Source: Fomitopsis serialis
Lineage: Eukaryota > Basidiomycota > Agaricomycetes > Polyporales > Fomitopsidaceae
Length of the DNA: 64,000 nucleotides
Direction: 5' to 3'
NCBI RefSeq assembly: GCF_022376445.1
Contig: NW_025955077.1
Location: forward strand, 1-64,000
Part shown: piece after piece, positions 1-9,768 of the stretch
How positions within the stretch are numbered: position 1 is the first letter of the stretch
Layout of the letters: every line of letters starts with the position of its first letter
Program-made: the position numbers and the translations under genes
Notes under the pieces: model-generated
Seen by the model: only the letters and a program-made list of their open reading frames with translations
The model's database searches: none
Told to the model about the DNA's origin: nothing

Positions 1-1154
1 TTCGCGTGTTTCACAAACCGGTCGCGCGCGCGAACCTGCCTGTCGTCTTCCGGATCCAGGAGACCCCCTTCTTCTGATCCTCGTATCCCGTGACGATGAC
101 AGCAGTTTTTCCCCCGGTCCGGGAGAAGCCCTGTTTTGAGGGGGGCTCAGTAATGGAGCCCGTGTGCTTGGGGATGGTACTCACAGCTCACAGGAGGCAC
201 GAGCTTGCTCCTCTCCAGACCCCAAATCCAGTCGATCATGCACAGTATGTCGTTCACAAATGCATTGAATTCGCGAGGCCCCTCGACCTCCGGAATTTCC
301 TCGGGCACAAAGGGACCGACCCAGCACTGGCAGAACCAGTGCAGGCTCTCCGCCGGCAGTATGTAGCCAGAGATGACGCCAACCATGCTGTGGAGGTGCA
401 TCAGACAACTGTAGTACATGTCACAGGCACTTACACTCACCTTGTACTTTGTGGCTGCAGCTTGTGGGGGTGTGGATTGTAGATCCTATAGACTCTAGTG
501 CTATGTCATGATGGTTGTGTTACTAAGTCAGTCACGTGAATAATACCCACGATATGGACTTCTCCCGTGTGCCGCTATCATGGTACATGTGCCGGTGAGT
601 GTTTCCTGCCGGATGTCAAACAAACTTAGGGTGTGAGAACAAAGTGGTCCCATGTCGCGGACGGAACATACCCAAATATATTTACACATGTTCTGTATAT
701 TGTCGTCGGCACTAACTCCGTGGCTGGAAAGCACCCCGGGAAGGCCGGTGTCATTGCCTTGATTGTAGCTGCTACTATCGCGGCATGTATTGCGGGTCCC
801 ATGAGTGCGCTGCACATGTGGGGTGCAGCGCAAATTGCTATCTCAATGCAGTCCGGACGGGGCATCAGCTGTGTATCACCCAGTACTCTTCTACGGAAGA
901 CATATCCGGGCTTCTGTGGACAGTGGATAAGCATGCGACGTCGGGTTGTGTTCCACGACACAATGCACGCCCCTTGATTGGGCAGCAGGCATGCCTCCGA
1001 TGTGGCCCTTGTGACCGCACTCAACAGCGGCACATTAGCAAGCCAGGCATTCCGACGTGTGATGTGCTTGGTGTATAAAAGGGCGCACAGCGCCGCCACG
1101 GATCTCAGCAGCGCAAGTCTCACCGCTGTGGTCGGACAGGCTAACATTGGAAAC
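1..1154. other. Left edge, no confident gene model
   Basis: Several overlapping open frames exist on both strands and none has convincing protein character or complete splice structure. The best candidate is listed separately (minus, 147-440). A plus-strand frame at 633-977 has a hydrophobic run of about 25 residues but no recognisable family. Just before 1,155 a TATA-like TATAAAA lies at about 1,074, which could serve the plus-strand gene that follows. Confidence 0.4.
147..440 (-). CDS. Possible terminal exon of an unknown minus-strand protein
   Basis: The minus strand reads open for about 80 codons to a stop at 147 after a plausible intron. The donor GTGAGT pairs with an acceptor TACTACAG near 408-441. 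The peptide is rich in Trp, Cys and Phe (for example HWFCQCWVGPFVPEEIPEVE) and contains MIDWIWGLERSK, which looks more like a folded protein than a chance frame. The upstream exons are not resolved and no family was recognised. The opposite strand is also open over most of the same interval, so this call is tentative. Confidence 0.25.
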   Translation of the reverse strand: MSVSACDMYYSCLMHLHSMVGVISGYILPAESLHWFCQCWVGPFVPEEIPEVEGPREFNAFVNDILCMIDWIWGLERSKLVPPVSCEYHPQAHGLHY

Positions 1155-1938
1155 ATGGTACGCCGGGCCGCTTCGATCGTGCACGCGAAGGACACTTACT
1201 ATGTCCAGTTTTCTTTCGACGGTCACCCCGATGTGGATGACCAACTCCGCGAAATGGTCCACCACTGGCATTTGAAGCCGGCCTCCACGCAATTTTCCCA
1301 GTATGGCGCGTGGACAAGGTACTTTACCTTGTGATTCCCCCGTACCTTGATCAAGCCACAAGAGCCGCTCCGCCCGTCTGTCCCCGGACAGCATATCCTT
1401 GATGCGGTGCCGGGCGGGTGTGGAAATGACGAGCGAGCGGCCGCCGGTCAAGCGCTGGCTGGGCGGCCCCCGACTAGTGTCAACTGGGACGGTATGTACA
1501 ATTTCTGCAGGGCTTCCGGACGCAACCGCAACTGATTATTGACAGGAGGGATTGTGTACTCGTGCACGAAGTCCGGCACGAAGTACCCCGACTTCCTCAT
1601 CAGTTCGTACTACGGCCTCAAAGAGCCAGGGGGTCAGGAGCTGGAGCGGGAGGTGCCACACCTCGTTGTTGAAGTCGGGTCGCTGCATCCCAACGAGGTG
1701 ATTCCGACAATCGACGACCAGATTGCTATATTGAAACAGCTGCAATCGTACATGGCGCGAGTCGTCGCTCATGTGGACCTCACGAAGCATGAGCTGCCGT
1801 GGGGGCTAGCGATCATCGGGACTTACGCAGCGTGGTTGCGCCCTAGCCGCCGCAACACCCAATGCGCATGGGAGTACATTGGCGGCTTTCACTCCGGTCG
1901 CGGATACTGGACGAGCATCTACGGGCTCGAATTCCGAA

Positions 1939-1946
1939 AGTATATC
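1939..1946 (+). repeat. Left target-site duplication, 8 bp (AGTATATC)
   Basis: AGTATATC directly precedes the terminal repeat of the inserted element and is repeated exactly at 2688-2695. An 8-bp duplication is the hallmark of hAT-type transposition. Confidence 0.9.
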
Positions 1947-2687
1947 TAGTGTTTGAAAGTCCAGTCCAGTCCAGTCTTTTGACCCCTTGGAGGAAAGACT
2001 GGGACTGGGACTGGTCCTAGATTGACCCCAAGATGGTAGGACTGGGACTGGACTGACTGCGACCAGTCCTTTGCAGTCCAGTTGCCTCCAAAGACTGGTT
2101 GCAACTGGTTGCAACTGCACATGCAGTCCCAACTGGTCCTGACTGGTCCTTTGCCAGTTGCAACTGGTTTTTTCAAGTGATTGTGTCTGACAAAATGACT
2201 TAAGCTACTGTGATATGGTATATGACCACAGGCAATGGTGTGTATCCCATGGGAGCATCACAGTTCAGTCCATAATGACTGATACAGGCAAGGCATATGA
2301 TGTCAGTAAGGGTGAGATGGGTATACCTACCATATTAGGCATAGGTGGAGGTGCATAGACAGATGATACATGTTGCCTAAATAGGCCACATCATCCATAC
2401 TATGTCCACCATCTGGTGCCTATCCTATGTATTACTGCTATTTATGACCCCAAAAACATCCCATTTGGCCATGTACACCAGCATATTAGGGGGGTGGCCA
2501 AAGACCAGTTGCAACTGGTTGCAACCAGTCTTTTGACCAGTCCCTTCAATTTGCCCAACCCTGGAAGACTGCAACTGGACTGGGTAGGACCAGTCCTACT
2601 TTGACCAGTCCAGTCCAGTCTTTCTAAGGCCAGTCCCAGTTCAGTCCCAGTCTTTTTCCAGTCCATGGACTGGACTTTCAAACACTA
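1947..2687. mobile_element. Non-autonomous hAT-like DNA transposon (MITE), 741 bp
   Basis: The element begins TAGTGTTTGAAAGTCC and ends with the inverted copy of the same sequence; 22 terminal bases match perfectly. It is flanked by identical 8-bp direct repeats AGTATATC. Both ends carry many subterminal copies of CAGTCC/GGACTG and of CAACTGGTTGCAACTGG, as expected of transposase-binding arrays in hAT elements. The centre (about 2170-2500) is AT-richer and no transposase frame is present. The terminus TAGTG resembles the CAGTG/TAGTG ends of many hAT elements. The perfect terminal repeats and duplication indicate a recent insertion. It interrupts an open reading frame at an isoleucine codon. 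Confidence 0.92.
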
Positions 2688-2695
2688 AGTATATC
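2688..2695 (+). repeat. Right target-site duplication, 8 bp (AGTATATC)
   Basis: Second copy of the 8-bp duplication. The host reading frame continues directly after it with GAT GAG CGG. Confidence 0.9.
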
Positions 2696-2921
2696 GATGA
2701 GCGGGCGGACAAGTGCTGTCTCGACTCCATTGCCTACGCCCGTGCGTACCGGGAGAAGCTCGATAACCTCCGGAACGCGCCGCCGGAAGTCATCCTCCCA
2801 GCGTAGACAGTCAATGTATCATCTCACGTTAACGACTGGATGTGTACGCAGAACTGCTTCAGAGTGCAACTGATCCTAGGTCATGAGGGTATGCAGAAAT
2901 TCCACCACGGTTTCCTTCTGT

Positions 2922-3007
2922 CTGGCGTCCGGTGTCCGACAGCGGGCGTCCGGCGGCGGGAGTCCGGTGGCGGGTGTCCGGTGGCGGGAGTCCGGCGGCG
3001 GGTGTCG
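2922..3007 (+). repeat. 14-bp GC minisatellite, locus 1
   Basis: About six degenerate tandem copies of a GGTGGCGGGCGTCC-type unit, with variants such as GGCGGCGGGAGTCC and GGTGGCGGGTGTCC. It lies between the split gene and the next plus-strand gene. The same unit recurs at 4611, 7510 and, inverted, 10178. Confidence 0.85.
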
Positions 3008-3299
3008 GGGCACGCTCGCATGGTAAGCCACAGCCATGAGAAGTCGCCAAAGGTCGTGGATGCTACATTGCATCCCTTCCCCATGCAGTTTGATTAGCAC
3101 GGCTGGCGGGCATCACACATTGCCGACATCGATAAACAGGCGTCATTTTGACGCCTGTGGCATCGCACCAGTGGCTGCATGGGAAAGAATACCCGAACCG
3201 GAGAGTGCTAATCAGATTTCGTGGATCAGTAGTGCTCCTTGCTCTCTACTTTGATCTCCCACACAACTCGTCTCATCCGCCTTTCCTACTCTCGATACG

Positions 3300-4390
3300 A
3301 TGACCTTCCCAACCGCGCAAGAAATTGAAGTCGTGTTTCATGACAATGCGGTCGCTGCAGCGCAAGCAGCGGCGCAGTCAAGCGGGGCCCCCGGGAGCAC
3401 TGCCGCCGAGGATCGCATGCTCCTCAAATCAATGGTACTGTATTAAGCTTTGTTTTCATTTGATGTAAGGTACTGACATTGTGTTTCAGCAGTGTATGGC
3501 AGCGCTCATGACAGGGTTCCAGTGCCTGTCCAATGAAGACACCCTGATGGTGTTAGGACTTACGGACGCCATGAGCCGGTTTTGGGAGGTCCTCGATGGC
3601 CCAGAAGGATCCGGGGCTGCTGCACTGGAGCACTTGAGGGACACCGTTGTACTTAAAGACGTACCAATGGAGCACGACAGAATTCAAGGAGCGCCGGGTG
3701 TGCCCCAGATGACCCGGCAGCATGGAGGGGATGGCGGTAAGTGCCGCTGGCTCTTGCATATCTCGGACCCACCCTAACTGGGTGACAAGGGAACGTGCTC
3801 ATCCCGCCAGACAACGTCTCCCTCTCTGCATTTCGCACAGAAATGAGGGACACATTCGACGCTGAGACCACCCGAGTCGAGGCCGTCAACAAGTTGCTCG
3901 ACACGGAGATCACGAGGGAGGAGAACATGCATATGTTACTTGAACGGAGGCACATCGGAGAGGAAGAGGACGTGCGTAACCACGGTTCTCTCGCTGGCAC
4001 GCGAACTCACATGGTGACCTGTAGGGAATCGCACACTACATCAATCAGCTGAACCTGCGACTACTGCCGCCGATGGTCATGCCGATTCCGGACAGTCCAC
4101 CCGGGCAGTACAAACAACTCGAAAACGGCGAATACACGAAGGTGTTGAATCCCGGGGAAAAGCTACAGTATTTGGACGACATCATTGAAGCCCAGGTGGC
4201 GCAATACGCGATCATGGATGAGTACATTTCAGCCGAAATCAGGTTCTGGGAATCAGTATTGGAGGGCAGTGAGCGGGAGCAGCGTGACTGGTATGCGCGG
4301 GATGCCCTGCACCCGGTGATGGAGGATTCTGACTATTTTGTCCGTGGCTTTACCGAGTTCTGTGGGTTGGAAGACATGCACAAAGAGTAA
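3300..4390 (+). CDS. Unknown protein, 302 aa, four exons
   Basis: Exons 3300-3434, 3490-3736, 3811-3971 and 4025-4390 join in phase through introns of 55, 74 and 53 bp with GT-AG ends (for example GTAAGT to CCGCCAG, and GTGCGT to CTGTAG). The start ATG at 3300 is the first in an open stretch and begins MTFPTAQEIEVVFHD. The middle contains a charged, probably helical segment (TEMRDTFDAETTRVEAVNKL). A proline turn with LPPMVMPIPDSPPGQYKQLE follows, then a second acidic helix region (LQYLDDIIEAQVAQYAIMDE) and a Trp/Phe-rich end. I recognise no family. The 14-bp minisatellites flank it on both sides. The structure is intact, so it is probably expressed. Confidence 0.7.
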
Positions 4391-5003
4391 TGAATGTAAC
4401 ATGTCGGACACCCTCTCCGAATCTGTTTGTTTGTTTAATACATATTGTACAATGTCCCGTGCCACAGTCCGTAATGTATGTCCACCTCCACAATGCTGAC
4501 TACGGGCCGATCACGATGCAGGCGGCGACACAGAGATACCATCAACTATTGCAGGACACCTGTCGCGTTTGCAACGGCTGCACCTGCCACCAACTGGCTC
4601 GTCATCTATTCCGGCGGGCGTCCGATGGGGGGCATCCGGTGGCGGGCGTCCGGTGGCGGGCGTCCGGAGGCGGGCGTCCGGTGGCGGGAACCAGCGGAGG
4701 CCGCCCTCCATTCTGGGTGCACTGAAGGTTACGGATTCACCAAAAGCGGAACAAATCCATGTTGGAATCCGTCACAGGTTACATGTAATCAAAATCGTCA
4801 TTGTACGTTACATGCATATAGTACTATCTTGTTCTGGAAATGCGGGTGTCACACTCCATCGGGATCATCGCTTGAGATGTCCATATTGCTAATATCATCC
4901 CTAATGGCCATGTCGCAGCGATCCTGTACGCACACCGCGGAAGCATCCCGGAGTGTAGCGGGCGCGATAACTGAGTTATCGCGAACCTCGCGGACGGCCT
5001 TGC
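4391..5003. other. Intergenic, holds minisatellite locus 2
   Basis: No gene supported between the convergent plus-strand gene ending at 4390 and the minus-strand gene ending at about 5004. It contains the minisatellite at 4611-4689. Frames running through the repeat are periodic and not real genes. Confidence 0.6.
4611..4689 (+). repeat. 14-bp GC minisatellite, locus 2
   Basis: Five to six tandem units of GGTGGCGGGCGTCC with small changes (for example GGAGGCGGGCGTCC). Same orientation as locus 1. Confidence 0.88.
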
Positions 5004-7250
5004 TTACGAAGTAGGTTTCCGGGAGACCTTCCTTCCTCGGCGCAGATGGATCAGATGTGGCAGGAATGTCAGTCTGCGCGCCATTGTCAAACGCTGTCCC
5101 GGACGCTGCTGCTCCTCCGGACCGGTGTTCACCGTGCTTGGCAGCACGGATATTGTCTGCAAATTTGATTTCAGTGCTGTATGGCCCCGGGACATCATGT
5201 CCGACTTACTGCGTGCTTTCATGTGTTCATGGAGGGTTGCGAAGTCCTGCCGGAGTTCATCACACATGGTGCGTATCTTAGCATTCTCCTGTCGCAGGTC
5301 TCGGACTTCGTAGGACACATCCGCCATTGTTTCCAGGAGATCAATCCCCTCGGGACTTCTGTCCGGCCGTTGACGGGCCAATCCTGTAAGTTCATTACAT
5401 GTAAATAATCATCACAGCGGAATGGATGAATCACTGACTTGGTGGGGGTGCCCCAACGTATGCGCGGACGAAGGTGCGCGGTTCGTCCGCATCCAACGCA
5501 CACTGCCTGGCAGCGCATGATTCGTCCCCGCTTCCTTGAGTGGTGGTAGCGGTGGTTGAAGCATTGTCCTGCTCCGCGGGCGCCTCCACGGTGGATTCCG
5601 GAGGGCCACTTGCATCGGACAGAGCAGACAGAGATCAGGGTCGGCGTTGGGTGTTTGCGGTGGGCGGGGTTGGTGTGCTGGATCGACCCGCCCCGACCTC
5701 GTCAACCGGGGACGGATCGCGGGCCTCTCTGGTAAAGCACTTTTTGCTCAGTCGGGCGCACTCGTCACACTTTGTAGCAGGACACTTGGCGTTGGGATCA
5801 CTGGAGATCCAGCAGTGAATGCCAGAGCAGCGCGTGCATGGAGGCTCCTGTAACGGCTAATGAGTGCCCGGCGATAAAAGAACGATTCAAGCTCACCATG
5901 GTCCTCAGCCAGATAGCTTTGCGCCGTCCCTGAATCTTCCCGGCGTCCCAGTTGAACTTGGGCAGGCGCTTGACAGCCCGCTCCCCTGTACATATCGATG
6001 AGGGCATTGATGTTGCGGATTTTGAGGGCCTGGTCGACCTTGTATTGATCCGCCGGGCCGTGATTGACGTTGCCCGCTGACGGTCCGCCGGAAGCGGGTT
6101 CTTCAGTGCAGGACGAAGGAGAACCGCTAATAACATGTTGAGCGGGGATACAAATCAATACATTCCTGAGTCACTCACGAGCATTCGCTTGACTTGCTGC
6201 ACCTTCAATGTTGCACTATCTGCCCGTTGTTTCTTTTGGCCTGCCCGTGCTGGTTGATTGTCTTGGTCGGTATCTCGGACTCCAGCAACTGGTCTTCTTC
6301 GTCACTGAAGTCGATGTCGCTCGTCGGACGCTTCCCTTAGCTTCCCGGCCGCTATTCTCCGTCCGTCGGAATTCCGGCTCCTGAACCGTCTTCCTGTCGC
6401 TGGTATCATTGTTGTTGTCGTGACATTGCCCTGTAAACGTTACCGGTGCAGCCACCATCCAACCCCACATCATGCCCACCTGGTCATCCGATATCTCCAG
6501 GTAATCCCATCCCGTTGTCGAACGCTTCACCTGTCCGGGCCGCACTGCAGTGCCTGGAGTAACGTCCGCCTGCTCCGGGTCATTACGCTCCGCGGGACGA
6601 GAGCGGGCGTGTGGGAGCCAAACCGCACTGCATGCGCCGTGTGGGATGTCGTAGGCTGCGATGCACCAGCGGTAATGCTTTTCGGACATGTTCGGGATGG
6701 ACGCTCCGGGGGCAGTGGAGGTCGCCATCCCGGTGAGACCGGGCAGCGGGCGACCCGGGCGGGGGCTTGCAGATACCAGCATTCGTGAAGATCTGGGTCA
6801 TCCGATTTGATGTGGCCATCGGGGGGTAGTCCCCGCTCATGTTGCCGGCCACTTCCTCCATCGCCAAATGGCGAGCGGGGGTACGTACAGTACCCACTCT
6901 CTCGCTGACGCGGATCCAATATGCGCCTATTTTAACTAATGTCCATTTAAGATGTGAATCCAGTGCAATCTGACTACGACTGACCACTGAGTTTCTATGC
7001 CATCCCACTGTCATTGGGAAACATGATTATGCCTGCTCACATGATTGCGTCACTCACAACCGCGCAATCGTTTTCTTTTGAAGACGGGGGTTTTCGGACT
7101 GCTTCAAACGGGTTTCGATGTTCCGGCCGTATGCGGCGAGGAGCAAGTTGGCGTCCAGGGATTGTTGTACCCTGAAGGGGTCAGCAGCTGCCGCCGGCCC
7201 AGCGTGGTGTGATGACGAAGTGGAGGAGAGACATAACGGATGTGATATGA
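5004..7250 (-). pseudogene. Cysteine-rich domain plus coiled-coil protein, frame-shifted paralogue
   Basis: Reading the minus strand downward, one exon encodes LKQSENPRLQKKTIAR, alignable to exon 1 of the plus-strand gene at 12,309. The next contains HLAMEEVAGNMSGDYPP. Another gives VDQALKIRNINALIDMYR and then FNWDAGKIQGRRKAIWLRTM. After an intron (GTGAGC to GTTACAG, about 5824-5897) comes the Cys block CTRCSGIHCWISSDP, then CDECARLSKKC. It continues to EPRTFVRAYVGAPP and a coiled coil with YEVRDLRQENAKIRTMCDEL. The homologous frame changes at a GGGG run (plus-strand CCCC 5983-5986): the upstream part aligns in one frame and the downstream part in the next. The second frame stays open, so a divergent protein could still be made. 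The start codon was not located. Either decay or a sequencing indel would explain the shift. Confidence 0.55.
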
Positions 7251-7509
7251 GCGATGTGTCGGGGAGATCAACAAAGGTAGGAAGGTAACCACGGGCGTTT
7301 GATCAAGTGTGCTGGCAATAGAACCACGATCACGTGGCCAAGTGTGGCGGAGGGCGCCACACGAGATCCTATTGGTCGAAATTAGGCCATATCACCATAT
7401 CCATAACTTAATGCACCAGGGAAGCCAAGCTGCCGGCAACTCCGGGCGGGCAACCTCTGCCTCGGTCGGCTGGTCACACTGGAATGTTGATGTCCGACGC
7501 CTGGAATGC

Positions 7510-7542
7510 AGGCGTCCGGTGGCGGGCGTCCGGTGGCGGGCA
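7510..7542 (+). repeat. 14-bp GC minisatellite, locus 3 (short)
   Basis: About two and a half units of GGTGGCGGGCGTCC in the interval between two minus-strand genes. Confidence 0.75.
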
Positions 7543-7902
7543 AGCTTGCGAGGTACGATACACTGTCCAAGTTCGATTTCATGTTCCTGAGGTGTTTCGT
7601 TCCAGGATCAGGACTGTCCACCAATATATATAGCATCTAATTGTACATTATGTGTTACACTACGAATGTACTACTCGTCCGCATACCCCTGTAACGTCGT
7701 CCATGAGGGACCATCGGTGGAGTTGCAACCCCGCCGTGATCATTGCTGGCTCCGGGGTCGTTCTCCCCGGATGTCATCGCAATATCACCCTCATCCGCTG
7801 GCTCGGTCCGCTGCGCTGTCATGTCCGAGTCCCTTGGAGTCCGGCCGCGTTCGGTGTAACACTGGGCGATTCCGGGTGTTCCCCATCTTGGCTTTGGCCT
7901 GT

Positions 7903-9186
7903 CTACACGACGCTGTGAGCATGTAAAGGTGCATTGAGCACCGTGCTGCTCACCGGCTCTGCGGACCTGCCCTGTGGCCCAATACCCGGCTCGTCATCCG
8001 GCTCGTTAGCTCGGGTGTCCACGACATTCTCCTGGGCGTCTTTTGGCGACTGCTGCTCGGCCGGGGTAGTACCGGGAAGGACATCCTGTGACGGGGCGAC
8101 AGGTGGCTGAGAATCCGGCACGGTATCCTGCGAGTTCGGGGGCGGGGGCTCACTACCGCCTGCGACATTGCCGTCACAGGGAGGAAGGGGCGGGGGAGCA
8201 TACGCCGGCTCCGGGGGCGCTCGTTCACCACAGGATCGAGCTGCTGGGACGCAAGTCCGCCGGGGAGTCATGTGAGTCCTCGCCCACGATGACGGGTGGT
8301 ATTGCAGACGAGATGGACTGCGTGGGGCTTGCTGGGACAGCCTGGGAGGAGGGGGAGTGTCGTGGACCGGACTCACACCTCGGGATGGGCTTCTCTCGTC
8401 GGCCTGTCCAGTCTCGTTCTCCGCCGACCAATCCATCTCCATCCCGGCCGCTACGTCCTCGGTTCCCTCGGGAAGTGTGATAGAGGCGGAGGGAGCCCGG
8501 TCGTGATCCATTTCGACGTCGTTGTCGATTGCAGCGGACGGAGCACGGTCGTGATTCATGTCGACGTCGTTTTTGATAGCGGGGGACGGAGCCCGGTCTT
8601 CATTTCTGTCGACGTCATTGTCGACATCTTGCATGGGGACCTCGGGATCATGACGGGTACCGGAACCGGAAGCCTCGGGCGGCACTGATCCCGTATCCGC
8701 TTCATGGGCGGGGAGTAGACAGTCTGGAAAGCAATGGTCAGTGTCGCTATGACAAGCCGAGCCGATATGACTCACCAGGGCCAAGGATGAGCTCACGGAA
8801 ATCGTTGAATTCCGTCCGGAGCTGTTGGTACATCTCCGGAGCTCCGCATTCTCCTGTCGCAACTTGTGTAGCTCCTGAGATACGGCGCTTGCTGACTGGA
8901 GCATGACGATCCCCTGCCCCGCAACTGAAGGCAGCGCAGCAAGTCCTGGAAGATATGAGCGGGAACACATGATGTCAGTGTCAGATAACTCACGACTTGG
9001 GGGCTCTCCGACGTAGGCTGGGACGACGCGCGGCTGGTCAATTGCCCCCCCACCATTGGAAGGTCCGGCGACCCCGCTCGGGGAACCAGGCCTTGAAGTG
9101 CCAGGTTCCTCCTCTAACTCTGCGGGTTGGATGCTGTCTGTTCGGCCGGGTGTGAGATTCTGGATGCGTACCGAGTGGGCTGACAT
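7903..9186 (-). CDS. Coiled-coil, acidic-repeat protein related to the 5.0-kb gene
   Basis: ATG at 9186 begins MSAHSVRIQNLTPGR. A 48-bp intron (GTGAGT to CTTCCAG, about 8948-8995) follows the motif VVPAYVGEPPS, which matches FVRAYVGAPP of the minus-strand gene ending near 5004. Exon 2 encodes HKLRQENAELRR, the counterpart of VRDLRQENAKIRT there. The expected continuation (MYQQLRTEFNDFRELILG) lies one base out of frame, at about 8836-8842. A second intron (GTGAGT to TTTCCAG, about 8722-8775) restores the downstream frame only if that shifted frame is used, which argues for a one-base loss in this copy. The C-terminal half is disordered. It has three NDVDMNHDRAPSA-type repeats (about 8510-8630) and a proline-rich end. 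Function unknown. Confidence 0.5.
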   Translation of the reverse strand: MSAHSVRIQNLTPGRTDSIQPAELEEEPGTSRPGSPSGVAGPSNGGGAIDQPRVVPAYVGEPPSRELSDTDIMCSRSYLPGLAALPSVAGQGIVMLQSASAVSQELHKLRQENAELRRCTNSSGRNSTISVSSSLALVSHIGSACHSDTDHCFPDCLLPAHEADTGSVPPEASGSGTRHDPEVPMQDVDNDVDRNEDRAPSPAIKNDVDMNHDRAPSAAIDNDVEMDHDRAPSASITLPEGTEDVAAGMEMDWSAENETGQADERSPSRGVSPVHDTPPPPRLSQQAPRSPSRLQYHPSSWARTHMTPRRTCVPAARSCGERAPPEPAYAPPPLPPCDGNVAGGSEPPPPNSQDTVPDSQPPVAPSQDVLPGTTPAEQQSPKDAQENVVDTRANEPDDEPGIGPQGRSAEPVSSTVLNAPLHAHSVV

Positions 9187-9768
9187 TCGAGCTGGTCCGA
9201 AACTACATCCCTCTCCCTGTGGCTAGGACGTTCAGTGGTTTCTCAGACCACCGGAAGTTAAGGGGCAGGCCACGAGGATTACTTTCCGACCGGCTGACAT
9301 GATGGGCTGCAGCCGTACGGAGTTGATCTCCACTGTTTCAAGTATCACTAGCGAGCCGGTTGTAATTGCAAAGTGGCCTGATGACTGATCGGCGCACCCC
9401 GGACCACTCCATTGTAAATAGTGTGTGCCAATGTTTGATGTGCAATGATGGAACTCTGGGGGCCGACCGCATCCCTGTTAGTATGTACCCGGCCGCTATC
9501 CTACCCTACCATGCACATCCGCTCCGGCCGAGAGCAGGATATAATCACCGTCTTCATTGCTATTGCGACGATCGTAGTCCAATTGTTGCATGCTAACAGG
9601 CGGCCGCCGTTATGTAGCTAAGAGTATGTAGTAACCCCCGGAGGAACGGAGATGTATTAATTCTGTCTACGTTGACATGAACGGGTCTCCTAGTCCCACC
9701 CCGGATGGTCGTACGTCCGAATTTAGGCTGCAAGCAATGTATTATACACAACGGTTATCCAAGTTCCA
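9187..9768. other. Intergenic, nothing recognised
   Basis: Between two minus-strand genes. Short frames only. It should contain the promoter of the gene starting at 9186. Confidence 0.5.

Larger units (their letters stand above)
1155..2806 (+). pseudogene. Unknown-family gene split by a transposon (possible nuclease-fold protein)
   Basis: Exon 3 (1546-1946) follows a clean intron (1492-1545, GTATGT to TTGACAG) joined in phase to the exon ending at 1491. It encodes YSCTKSGTKYPDFLISSYYG and later VPHLVVEVGS, then WEYIGGFHSGRGYW and ends in FRKYI. The next base is a stop supplied by the inserted element (1947-2687). Beyond the element and one copy of its 8-bp duplication, the same frame resumes as DERADKCCLDSIAYARAYRE and closes with TAG at 2804-2806, so the ancestral gene is uninterrupted once the element is ignored. 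A likely first exon starts at ATG 1155, but its junction to the second exon is out of phase in every splice I tried, so the 5' part is uncertain. The PD...EVG spacing resembles PD-(D/E)XK nuclease folds. That is only a suggestion. Confidence 0.6.

Noticed and set aside
626..1195. 189-residue minus-strand frame near the left edge
   Set aside because: No domain, and it overlaps a plausible plus-strand first exon and other open frames. The codon composition did not favour it clearly.
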